A stretch of 64,000 bases of DNA from Anaerostipes sp. (lineage in GTDB: Bacteria; Bacillota; Clostridia; Lachnospirales; Lachnospiraceae): the NCBI GenBank assembly GCA_028704435.1, contig JAQWFL010000002.1, forward strand, positions 62,001 to 126,000. The letters run 5' to 3'. Position 1 is the first letter of the stretch; the number at the start of each line of letters is the position of its first letter. Under the pieces are notes generated by a model, which did not search any database, was not told where the DNA came from, and was given only the letters and a program-made list of their open reading frames with translations. Below are positions 9,571-18,539 of the stretch, one piece after another. The position numbers and the translations under genes were made by a program.

Positions 9571-10294
9571 TATCTAACTCCTTCTTCAAACGTTCCCACT
9601 CGTCAGGACGCAACTTTCGATAAGTTCCTTCTTTCAAATGTCCAAGCTGAATACTCATCAACCGGACCCTCTTTAGTTTTACCACTCTATATCCAAAATA
9701 CTCACACATTCGACGAATTTGGCGATTCAATCCCTGAGTCAAAATAATACGAAATGTATGTGCATTCTCCTTGATTACTTCACACTCTCTGGTTACAACA
9801 TCTAATTCTTCCAACGGAACACCTTGTCTCATTCCCTGAATAAATGTGCTTGTAATCTTTTTATCTACCGTAACTTCATATTCCTTTTCATGGTAATTCC
9901 TTGCTTTCATAATCTCATTGGCCATCTCACCATCATTGGTGAGCAAAATAAGCCCATGAGAATCCTTATCAAGTCTTCCCACTGGGTAAATTCTTGTTGG
10001 ATAATTGATAAAATCTATAATATTGTTCTTCTCTTTTTTACTTGAGGTACATACAACTCCAACAGGTTTATGAAATACCAGACAGACTAAATCATTCTCA
10101 ATTTCCACTGGTTTTCCATCAAATACAACCTTCTGACCCTTGGACACCTTCGTTCCCTTGGTCGCAGTTTCACCGTCAACAAGAACCTTTCCCTGCTCCA
10201 CAAACACATCTGCCTGCCTTCTAGAACAGACTCCTGCCTGACTTAAATATTTATTAATTCGTACCGATTCTTCTATCTCACGCTTTTGCTTCAT
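9563..10294 (-). CDS. rRNA pseudouridine synthase (RluF/RsuA family)
   Basis: S4 domain RINKYLSQAGVCSRRQADVFVEQGKVLVDG, catalytic PVGRLDKDSHGLILLTNDGE, GLNRQIRRMCEYFGY. Confidence 0.92.
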   Translation of the reverse strand: MKQKREIEESVRINKYLSQAGVCSRRQADVFVEQGKVLVDGETATKGTKVSKGQKVVFDGKPVEIENDLVCLVFHKPVGVVCTSSKKEKNNIIDFINYPTRIYPVGRLDKDSHGLILLTNDGEMANEIMKARNYHEKEYEVTVDKKITSTFIQGMRQGVPLEELDVVTRECEVIKENAHTFRIILTQGLNRQIRRMCEYFGYRVVKLKRVRLMSIQLGHLKEGTYRKLRPDEWERLKKELDSE

Positions 10295-10377
10295 AATACA
10301 TCCTTTTTAATTAATTTTATTTATTTTCATATAGAATTTATTGTAACATATAACTCACAATTTTGTCCTGTAAATCG

Positions 10378-10426
10378 AAAAAAGTACCTATTAAGGTTAC
10401 CGCAGCATCTTAATAAGCACTTTTAA
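10378..10426. terminator. Hairpin in gap between rluF-like and MBL-fold genes
   Basis: AAAAAGTacctATTAAG...CTTAATaagcACTTTT imperfect stem-loop flanked by A/T tracts, just downstream of the minus-strand MBL gene's neighbour. Confidence 0.4.
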
Positions 10427-10440
10427 ATTTAAATTGTAAT

Positions 10441-12045
10441 TTACATTTTCTTTTCCCATTTATCACACAATGCATTGATTTGATCTGCAAACTTAGCCAA
10501 ATCTTTGTTGGCACCGCCTTGATTTCTTGCAATCACTTCAAGAAGTCTGCTTCCACAAGACTCAAGCCTTGTATAAACTGGGGATTCTCCTTGTTTCTTT
10601 TTGTACTCTGGAACTTTTTCTTTGCTTCCTTCACAAATCCATTCTCCCGTTCCCAAGTCAAACTCAGCACCGCTAAAAGGGGCTTCGGCATCTAATTTAT
10701 GTTCTAATTTCAAGAATTCACAGTATTTATCACACACCGAATCCTCTCCGTGAACTACAAATACTTTTTGTGGTTTTTCCTTAAACTCATCAATCCAACG
10801 AGTCAACCCATTCTTATCTGCATGTCCGCTGAGTCCTTCTAGCATAATAACTTTTGCTGCCACATGAATTGCCTCACCAAATAATTTAACATCCTTGCAT
10901 CCTTCTACCAAAGATCGTCCCAAAGTACCATTTGCCTGATATCCAACAAATACAACGGTACACTCTGGACGCCATAAATTATATTTTAAATGATGACGGA
11001 CTCGCCCTGCCTCACACATCCCAGAAGCGGAAATAACTACCTTTGGTTCTTTGTCAAAATTAATGGCTTTGGAATCTGCCGTAGAAATGGATAGTTTTAG
11101 ATTGCTGAAGGAAATTGGATTGATGCCATTTTTAAGAAGTTCCATTGCCTCTTCATCAAAGGTCTCTGCTGTATCCTTATTAAAAATATTTGTTGCCTCA
11201 ACTGCAAGAGGACTATCTACATACACAACAAAATCTCCATGATTCTTCACCATACCCTCATCTTTAATCTGTCGAATATAGTAGAGGAGTTCCTGCGTTC
11301 TTCCAACTGCAAAAGATGGAATAATAACATTTCCTCCTTTATCAAAAGTCTTTTGAATTACTTCAGCTAATTTTTGAACATAATCTGGCCGTTCTCCATG
11401 AAACCTATCTCCATAAGTTGCTTCCGTCAAAGCATAGTCTGCAGACTCAATATAATTTGGATCTTTGATTAATGGCTGATCATAATTTCCAATATCTCCT
11501 GAGAAAGCTAGCTTTTTTGAAATCCCATCCTCATCTAGCCATACTTCGACACTTGATGAACCTAGCAAATGTCCCACATCTGTAAATCTAACATGAATTC
11601 CATTTGTTACTGATATTTTTTGGTTATACTGACATGATACAAACTGCTCCATTACACCAACTGCATCATCCATGGTATAAATAGGTTCTACCTCTGGTTT
11701 CCCAGATCTTCTTGCTTTCCGACTTTTCCACTCTGCCTCAAACTCCTGGATATGTGCACTGTCACGAAGCATGATATCACACAAATCTTTCGTTGCCTGT
11801 GTTGTAAAAACACTTCCACGAAATCCATTTCTGTAGAGAAGAGGTATTAAACCTGAATGATCAATATGTGCATGGGTCAAAAATACATAATCAATTTGTG
11901 ATGCTTTCACAGGCAGTGGTACATTGACATAGACATTCTGTCCCTGTTCCATTCCATAATCAACTAAAATATGTTTCCCACACGCCTCAATATAATGACA
12001 ACTTCCTGTCACTTCATGGTCCGCTCCGATAAACATTAATTTCAT
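10441..12045 (-). CDS. MBL-fold metallo-hydrolase with beta-CASP/RMMBL domains (RNase J/CPSF-like)
   Basis: FLTHAHIDHSGLIPLL, SGDIG, IIPSFAVGRTQELLYYI, SASGMCEAGRVRHHLK, GLSGHADKNGL. Start at MKLMFIGADHEVTGS (AGGAGG upstream) preferred over ORF start 12081. Confidence 0.92.
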   Translation of the reverse strand: MKLMFIGADHEVTGSCHYIEACGKHILVDYGMEQGQNVYVNVPLPVKASQIDYVFLTHAHIDHSGLIPLLYRNGFRGSVFTTQATKDLCDIMLRDSAHIQEFEAEWKSRKARRSGKPEVEPIYTMDDAVGVMEQFVSCQYNQKISVTNGIHVRFTDVGHLLGSSSVEVWLDEDGISKKLAFSGDIGNYDQPLIKDPNYIESADYALTEATYGDRFHGERPDYVQKLAEVIQKTFDKGGNVIIPSFAVGRTQELLYYIRQIKDEGMVKNHGDFVVYVDSPLAVEATNIFNKDTAETFDEEAMELLKNGINPISFSNLKLSISTADSKAINFDKEPKVVISASGMCEAGRVRHHLKYNLWRPECTVVFVGYQANGTLGRSLVEGCKDVKLFGEAIHVAAKVIMLEGLSGHADKNGLTRWIDEFKEKPQKVFVVHGEDSVCDKYCEFLKLEHKLDAEAPFSGAEFDLGTGEWICEGSKEKVPEYKKKQGESPVYTRLESCGSRLLEVIARNQGGANKDLAKFADQINALCDKWEKKM

Positions 12046-12049
12046 AGTA

Positions 12050-13099
12050 TCAAACCTCCTCTGTAATATATATACTCTCAAATGGTATTAAATCTTGAAA
12101 TTCTTTTCTCGTCTGTGTTCCAAATAGAATCTCTGTCAATTCCTTTATTGTGAGTTTCAGTTGTGGTTGTTCTTGTGTGCTCTTAATATTCCCCCCTTGC
12201 CTTGTAATATTTATTTGAAATGTTCCACGATTCTCCAAAATAATTGAATCTTCTATTTCTATATTTATGGAGATAGAATTCTTTGCCTTTACAAAATTCA
12301 TCATTTCACGAAGATTTGTTATTCTTACCATAATGGATGGAACCTGTTTGGACACACTTTTATCGTTTCCAACAATTTCAATCACATATTCTGAAAAATA
12401 ACCTTTTAACATCTCATAAAATTTGTCTTTCTTCTCGCAAAATGCCTCTCTAATAAATACTGTATCTTCTTCTATTCCATATACAAAGACTGCAGATAAA
12501 TTCTCTTGCTCCCACAATAGAATATCTCCGCCCTGACTCTTTGCTTCTTTCTGAATTCTGGCTAAATAATCTTTTGTTACCTTTGTATGAATATCATATG
12601 ACCTTAACTGGCTTTCTATGAAAAGAATCACCTTATCTGCATCTTTCTTACATTCAAAACCTCGAAGAATTCCAGAAAAATCTGTTTTATCTCCTTGAAT
12701 TTTATCTTTACTCCAATCCATGGCAAACACAAAATCAAAAGGCTCGTAATAAGCTGGATTCGCTGGTTCTAGATAGGTGAATGCCTCTTTTGCTTTTGCC
12801 ATATCATTTAAAACTTTGTGAAGCATTCCTCTCATAATTCCCTGTCTTCTGCATTCTGCCTTAGTTGCAACTGCAACAATGTAATGCATTGGGACTTCTT
12901 TTCCTCTAATATCTAATAAATATGGATTCAAGTGAATGGTTCCCACCAATTCTTCTTTGTTCTTTGCCATCAAAACTTGATTCTTAGAATATACTTCCTC
13001 AAAATAATAATCTGCAAATTCTTTAGGATCTTCAAATATCTCCTGATATAAATTGTAAATTTCCTGTTTTTTCGTTTTATCATCGTAGATAAAATCCAT
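12050..13099 (-). CDS. GNAT family N-acetyltransferase (Eis-like)
   Basis: VAVATKAECRRQGIMRGMLHKVLNDM acetyl-CoA motif; C-terminal sterol-carrier-like region. Confidence 0.8.
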   Translation of the reverse strand: MDFIYDDKTKKQEIYNLYQEIFEDPKEFADYYFEEVYSKNQVLMAKNKEELVGTIHLNPYLLDIRGKEVPMHYIVAVATKAECRRQGIMRGMLHKVLNDMAKAKEAFTYLEPANPAYYEPFDFVFAMDWSKDKIQGDKTDFSGILRGFECKKDADKVILFIESQLRSYDIHTKVTKDYLARIQKEAKSQGGDILLWEQENLSAVFVYGIEEDTVFIREAFCEKKDKFYEMLKGYFSEYVIEIVGNDKSVSKQVPSIMVRITNLREMMNFVKAKNSISINIEIEDSIILENRGTFQINITRQGGNIKSTQEQPQLKLTIKELTEILFGTQTRKEFQDLIPFESIYITEEV

Positions 13100-13666
13100 C
13101 TAGTCTTCTCCTTTTTGGCACCCTTTACAATTAGCACATCCAGTTCCTTTTGCTGTCTCTGGTTCTTTTAAAATATCTTGATAAATATAATTGTCAACAC
13201 CAGTTAGTAAACACACCGCCTGAGAACTGATTCCCTCACCTATACCTGTAAACCCAAGCCCTTCTTCGGTGGTTGCCTTTACATTCACCTGATTTTTTTC
13301 AATCTTAAGTGCTTTTGCAATGTTCTCTCTCATATCCTCAATATAGCCTGCAAGCTTTGGTCTTTGCGCTATTACAGTACAGTCAATATTCTCAATAATA
13401 TAACACTCCTGATCTACAAGTTCTCCAACACGCTGTAACAACACAAGGCTGTCTGCTCCTTTGTATTCAGGATCTGTATCTGGAAAATGCTTTCCAATGT
13501 CCCCTAATGCTGCAGCTCCTAACAATGCATCACAAACTGCATGAAGCAGTACATCCGCATCTGAATGTCCCAATAATCCTTTCTCATATGGAACCTTTAC
13601 TCCACCTAAAATTAAATCTCTTCCTTCTACTAATTTATGCACATCATAGCCCATTCCAACTCGCAT
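13100..13666 (-). CDS. ispF: 2-C-methyl-D-erythritol 2,4-cyclodiphosphate synthase with Cys-rich C-terminal extension
   Basis: [65 protein letters not shown] is diagnostic for IspF; tail ends [15 protein letters not shown]. Confidence 0.97.
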   Translation of the reverse strand: MRVGMGYDVHKLVEGRDLILGGVKVPYEKGLLGHSDADVLLHAVCDALLGAAALGDIGKHFPDTDPEYKGADSLVLLQRVGELVDQECYIIENIDCTVIAQRPKLAGYIEDMRENIAKALKIEKNQVNVKATTEEGLGFTGIGEGISSQAVCLLTGVDNYIYQDILKEPETAKGTGCANCKGCQKGED

Positions 13667-13732
13667 GTTTATGGTACTCCTTTTTCTTATTTTTTATATA
13701 CTCTTATTATATTACAATTCCATAAGAAATAC

Positions 13733-13762
13733 AAAAAATGCTGCCAGTTATGACAGCATTTC
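13733..13762 (-). terminator. Rho-independent terminator after the fba-like gene
   Basis: Minus-strand AAATGCTGtcataactggCAGCATTTTTTG stem-loop plus T-tract, 20 nt past the 13783 stop. Confidence 0.75.
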
Positions 13763-13782
13763 TAACAATCCCCTTTTTGTAC

Positions 13783-14649
13783 CTAAGATGCTTTCCCTTG
13801 AGAACCAAAAAGCTTTATCTTTTCAATTACTTTCTCCTTTACTGCCTCTGTTCCATACGACAATAATTTTCTTGGATCAAATCCTTTCCCTTCTAGATCT
13901 TTTCCTTCTTCGATATATTTCCTAGTTCCTTCCGCAAAAACAAGCTGGCACTCTGTATTTACATTAATTTTTGCAACTCCAAGTGTAATTGCTTTTTGCA
14001 CCATCTCATCTGGAATTCCCGTCCCACCATGAAGAACAAGTGGCATATCACCTGTCTGCGTTTGAATCTGGTCCAATGTATCAAAGCTTAATCCTTCCCA
14101 GTTTTCTGGATATTTTCCATGAATATTTCCAATCCCTGCTGCCAGCATGGTGATTCCCAAGTCGGCTATCTGTTTACATTCATTTGGATTGGCACACTCA
14201 CCTCGCCCAATGACTCCGTCTTCTTCCCCACCAATGGAACCAACTTCTGCCTCTAATGAAATTCCCTTTTTCTTTGTAATATCTACAAGTTCTTTTGTTT
14301 TCCTAATATTATCTTCTAGAGCCTCGTGGGAACCATCATACATTATAGATGAAAAACCTGCGTCAATGCACTTTTGGCATGCTTCATAAGAGCCATGATC
14401 TAAATGAAGAGCAACTGGTATCGAAATATTTAGCTCATCTATCATCCCTTCTACCATATCAACGATTGTCTTATATCCACACATATACTTAGCCGCTCCC
14501 TCAGATACCCCTAAAATAACAGGTGCTTTCATATCCTGAGATGCCAATAAAATTGCTTTGATCCACTCTAAATTATTTATGTTAAATTGTCCTACTGCAT
14601 AATGTTCACTTTTAGCTTTTTTAAGCATTTCTTCTGCTGATACTAACAT
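13783..14649 (-). CDS. Class II fructose/tagatose-bisphosphate aldolase
   Basis: YAVGQFNINNLEWIKAIL, VALHLDHGSYEAC, SIMYDGSHEALEDN, LVLHGGTGIPDE, KINVNTECQ. Confidence 0.94.
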   Translation of the reverse strand: MLVSAEEMLKKAKSEHYAVGQFNINNLEWIKAILLASQDMKAPVILGVSEGAAKYMCGYKTIVDMVEGMIDELNISIPVALHLDHGSYEACQKCIDAGFSSIMYDGSHEALEDNIRKTKELVDITKKKGISLEAEVGSIGGEEDGVIGRGECANPNECKQIADLGITMLAAGIGNIHGKYPENWEGLSFDTLDQIQTQTGDMPLVLHGGTGIPDEMVQKAITLGVAKINVNTECQLVFAEGTRKYIEEGKDLEGKGFDPRKLLSYGTEAVKEKVIEKIKLFGSQGKAS

Positions 14650-14665
14650 GTTCTTCCTCCATAAA

Positions 14666-15928
14666 TTATTTCATCATTTTTGCTTCTAACAATGTATCTT
14701 CTGCTTCCTTACACCATACATTTTGGTTTGCTTCACAAATATCAGCTAATTTTTTAAACAATGGATCCGTTTTTCCAAGTTCTTTGAAATCTTCAATTGC
14801 TGTCAATTCCATTTCAATGTGTGGATAGATTAATTTTTTTCCTCCAGGTATATTTGGAAGATTTACGATAGTCTCTGGTGCCGCATTAATACCTCCAATA
14901 TGTGTAATCATATAGGATGGATTAATTTTATTTTCAAATGATAATTTTAATGATTCTAACATATCCCCTGTAGAACCTCCAGAAGTTCCACAGATATGAG
15001 TTCCTTCATAATGCACATTGTAAAAATTAAATGGAACTTTAAATCCATTATCAGTTGGTCCTGCAAAGAAATTTAAACATCCATCATTTCCAAGAAGATC
15101 ATCTCCCATTTGAATCAATTGATTTACGGCTGCAAAGACAAAGACTTCATCAAATCCTTTTCCGTCTGTTAATTTCTTCATTTCATTTTTAGGATTTTCG
15201 TAATTTGACGGATTTAGGTATATTAATTCTTTTCCCACTTTTGCTGCATCTTCCGGGGTTATAAGACTCTTCGCTCTTTGAAGCCGTGCCTCATCAATAT
15301 CGGCTACCACAATTTTCTTTGATTTATACGGTCCATTCACTGCATAATCAATGGCACCCATTCCCATTGGTCCTGCACATCCTAATAATGCAACATTTCC
15401 ATTTTCTTTTAACCCCATCTTGTGTTCATACACATAAGGAGTTGTGTGATAGGTTGCATGAAACGCCCCAATAATACATGACATTGGCTCAGCTAAGGAT
15501 GCATTTGCAAAATAATCCCCTTCATATGGCAAAACACACCCAAGATCGATGGATACTTTTGGAATGATACAGTAGGTTGCATTTCCTCCATAATATTCAT
15601 AGCTGTATCCTGCAGAATAACCACTTTCAAGCCCCATTGCCGGCTGAAGAACAAACTTCTCACCCTCTGAGAATTGATTTTTTAACTTCTCACCTACCTG
15701 AACAATGTACCCTGCAAATTCATGTCCTGTAATCGTCGGATGCTCAACACTTACATCATCTGGAACTCTTTTATGGTCCCCTCCTCTGATTGCAGCCTTA
15801 TAAGTTGATAGACACACACTATTTGAAATAACTTTAACTAATAATTCCTCTTCCCCAATTTCAGGAAGCTCATACTCTTTTACAAATACATTTTTCTTTC
15901 CTGCTAACACTGCCGCCTTTGTCTGCAT
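14666..15928 (-). CDS. Zinc-binding dehydrogenase resembling L-sorbose-1-phosphate reductase (SorE-like)
   Basis: 420 aa MDR protein: SVCLSTYKAAIRGGDHKRVPDD, TITGHEFAGYIVQVGEKL, NVALLGCAGPMGMGAIDYA Rossmann region. SorE resemblance is from recall. Confidence 0.75.
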   Translation of the reverse strand: MQTKAAVLAGKKNVFVKEYELPEIGEEELLVKVISNSVCLSTYKAAIRGGDHKRVPDDVSVEHPTITGHEFAGYIVQVGEKLKNQFSEGEKFVLQPAMGLESGYSAGYSYEYYGGNATYCIIPKVSIDLGCVLPYEGDYFANASLAEPMSCIIGAFHATYHTTPYVYEHKMGLKENGNVALLGCAGPMGMGAIDYAVNGPYKSKKIVVADIDEARLQRAKSLITPEDAAKVGKELIYLNPSNYENPKNEMKKLTDGKGFDEVFVFAAVNQLIQMGDDLLGNDGCLNFFAGPTDNGFKVPFNFYNVHYEGTHICGTSGGSTGDMLESLKLSFENKINPSYMITHIGGINAAPETIVNLPNIPGGKKLIYPHIEMELTAIEDFKELGKTDPLFKKLADICEANQNVWCKEAEDTLLEAKMMK

Positions 15929-15939
15929 AATTTTTCTCC

Positions 15940-17343
15940 TTACTTTTGATTCTTTACTAGTTCATCGAATAATTCCTCAATATTTGGATCTTTCAAGAAA
16001 TTCTTAATTGTTACAATCTGAATTCCTGGTTTGGCTGTTTTTGCCCGATCAAACAAGTTCTCATGTACCACCATAATATCTGTATCTGCTGGAACTTTTT
16101 CAATGGCATAATTCTCAACAGTAATATCTAGTCCTTCCTTTTGTATTCGCTTTCTAAAATTAGATGCTCCCATGGCACTGCTTCCAAGACCTGCATCACA
16201 TGCAAATACAACAGTTTTCACTTCTTTTATTGCAGTTTTTTCAGCCCCTTCTAAGATGTCTTTTCCTTCTTGTTTCATAGCTTTTGAACTTTCCATTGCC
16301 TCTTCTAGCTGCTCATCATCTGTGGCCTTGGATGTTTTTAGTAAAAATGAATTTACAAGGAAACTAACTCCCGTTGCAACTAACACTCCTGCAATCACTC
16401 CAACAAAATTTCCTTTTGGTGTCAATGCAAGATAAGAGAAAATAGATCCTGGACTTGGTCCTGCAACTAACCCTGCGTTAAATAATGAAAATGTAACGAT
16501 TCCTGATGCTGAACCTGCAATCATTCCCAAAATAGTAATTGGCTTCATTAGTACATAAGGGAAATAAATTTCATGAATTCCACCTAGGAAATGGATAATA
16601 ATTGCACCGGGTGCAGTTCTCTTTGCCTGACCTTTTCCAAAAAAGGAATATGCTAATAATAATCCTAACCCAGCTCCTGGATTTGATGCCAGCATAAAAT
16701 AAACTGATTTACCTGCACTTAATGCTTGCTGCATTCCTAATGGATAATAAATTCCCTGATCAATTACGTTATTCAAAAATAATACTTTTGCTGGTTCATT
16801 TAGGACTGCTACCAATGGCAATGCTCCTGTTTTAACAATGGCCTGAATTACTACAGTTAAAAAGTGATTTGCCTGTAGAATTGCAGGACCAATAAATGAG
16901 TAAGAACACAAACATAAAAGCAATCCAATAATTCCTAATGAAAAATTACTTATAATCATCTCAAACCCAGTTGGAACTTTATCATCAACAAAACCATCAA
17001 ACTTTTTAATTACCCATGCACTTAATGGTCCCATAACCATTGCTCCTAAGAACATAGGAATTTCTGCTCCAATAATAAGCCCAATGGTACCAATAGCTCC
17101 TGCCACTCCACCGCGGTCTCCGTGGACTAACTTTCCACCCATAAAGGCGATTAATAGCGGCAGCATATAGGTTGACATTGGTCCTACTAGCTGACTAAAA
17201 TTCTTATTTGGCATCCATCCTGTATCAATAAATAATGCTGTAATAAATCCCCATGCAATAAATGCACCCATGTTGGGGATTACCATCGCTGTTAAAAAAC
17301 CTCCAAACGCCTGCATTCTGGCGCGAAAACTCTTCTTTTCCAT
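15940..17343 (-). CDS. PTS mannitol-type transporter subunit IICB
   Basis: AFGGFLTAMVIPNMGAFIAWGFITALF, GGIHEIYFPYVLMKP, EIIB motif VVFACDAGLGSSAMGASNFRKRI. Confidence 0.94.
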   Translation of the reverse strand: MEKKSFRARMQAFGGFLTAMVIPNMGAFIAWGFITALFIDTGWMPNKNFSQLVGPMSTYMLPLLIAFMGGKLVHGDRGGVAGAIGTIGLIIGAEIPMFLGAMVMGPLSAWVIKKFDGFVDDKVPTGFEMIISNFSLGIIGLLLCLCSYSFIGPAILQANHFLTVVIQAIVKTGALPLVAVLNEPAKVLFLNNVIDQGIYYPLGMQQALSAGKSVYFMLASNPGAGLGLLLAYSFFGKGQAKRTAPGAIIIHFLGGIHEIYFPYVLMKPITILGMIAGSASGIVTFSLFNAGLVAGPSPGSIFSYLALTPKGNFVGVIAGVLVATGVSFLVNSFLLKTSKATDDEQLEEAMESSKAMKQEGKDILEGAEKTAIKEVKTVVFACDAGLGSSAMGASNFRKRIQKEGLDITVENYAIEKVPADTDIMVVHENLFDRAKTAKPGIQIVTIKNFLKDPNIEELFDELVKNQK

Positions 17344-17355
17344 ACTAAAATCCTC

Positions 17356-18096
17356 CTATTTGTAGTCGTTATCTTCTGTCATAAATAATTCTAAATCTGC
17401 TCCTAAAGAATGGGAAAGTGCACGTTTCACATTCAAACAATCACTTGTTTCATAAAACTTTACTGCTTCCTGCCTAGAAAGTCCGCCTTGTATCTTTCGT
17501 TGAATCAAACGATCTTTCAGCACATGTTCTTCTCCTCGAATGAAAATAGAATAATCACATACTTTTTTTAAATCTTTCCATTTTCCTTCATTAAGAAGCA
17601 GCCAGTTACCTTCAATTAAAACAATCTCTCCAGTCACATTCTCTGCATCTTCCATGACGTCATGAATATTTCTGTCATATACTGGCCATGTCACATTCTC
17701 GTTTTTCATCGCTGCAAGTTTTACTGTTAATTTATCTATATCAAAGGTTTCCGGACAACCTTTAACATCTTTCATAGGGACTTCTTTTCCATTCACCACT
17801 GCTGTATGCTCTGCAATATAATCAGCGTGATAATGAAAGCCGTCTAATCCAATGGCTTGTATTTTGGTCACTCCATCTATTTTTGTTGATAAATATTCTA
17901 AAAATTTACTTAATGTGGTCTTCCCCACAGCTGGTGCCGCCGCTATAAACACAATAATTCTATTCTTCTTTTTTCTTTGAAGTTCTGATAGGGTATTTAA
18001 AAGTGGCAAAAATATAGTTTCAATTGCTTCCTTACTATACTGACATTCAATTTCAAACCCATTTACATCAAATTTATACTTTTTCCATTCTTTCAT
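17356..18096 (-). CDS. P-loop nucleoside/sugar kinase family protein (PRK/uridine kinase-like)
   Basis: IVFIAAAPAVGKTTLSKFLEYL Walker A, GLDGFHYHADYI, DRNIHDVMEDA, VLIEGNWLLLNEGKWKDL. Confidence 0.82.
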   Translation of the reverse strand: MKEWKKYKFDVNGFEIECQYSKEAIETIFLPLLNTLSELQRKKKNRIIVFIAAAPAVGKTTLSKFLEYLSTKIDGVTKIQAIGLDGFHYHADYIAEHTAVVNGKEVPMKDVKGCPETFDIDKLTVKLAAMKNENVTWPVYDRNIHDVMEDAENVTGEIVLIEGNWLLLNEGKWKDLKKVCDYSIFIRGEEHVLKDRLIQRKIQGGLSRQEAVKFYETSDCLNVKRALSHSLGADLELFMTEDNDYK

Positions 18097-18521
18097 CTTA
18101 AAATCTCCAATATTTCTTCTATAGTTTTACTGTGAAATAACTGTTCCATTTTATCATCATCCATAACAATGTCCGTAAGTTCAGACAATGCTGCCAAATG
18201 TGCATTGGAATCATTAGCCGCCAATGATAAAATCAATTGCACTTCCATATCATCTGGAAAAACAACTGGTTCATTTAATTTTAGAAAAGACATCCCTGTT
18301 TGTAATGCACCACACTCAGGACGGGCATGTGGCATTGCAAATCCTGGAACTATGACAATATAAGGACCATTTTTCTTAACATTTGAAATCATGGCGTCCA
18401 CATATCCTTCTGTAATCCAATTCTTTTTTAACAATGGTTCTGCTGAAATTTGAATTGCTTCTTCCCAGCTTTGCACTTTATCTTTGATTATAATATTTCC
18501 CTTGATTGTATCTAATAACAT
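18093..18521 (-). CDS. PTS sugar transporter subunit IIA (mannitol type)
   Basis: 142 aa, VPGFAMPHARPECGALQTGMSFLKL EIIA motif. Overlaps the next gene by 4 nt. Confidence 0.9.
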   Translation of the reverse strand: MLLDTIKGNIIIKDKVQSWEEAIQISAEPLLKKNWITEGYVDAMISNVKKNGPYIVIVPGFAMPHARPECGALQTGMSFLKLNEPVVFPDDMEVQLILSLAANDSNAHLAALSELTDIVMDDDKMEQLFHSKTIEEILEILR

Positions 18522-18539
18522 TGGTTTCCTCCTTAAATA

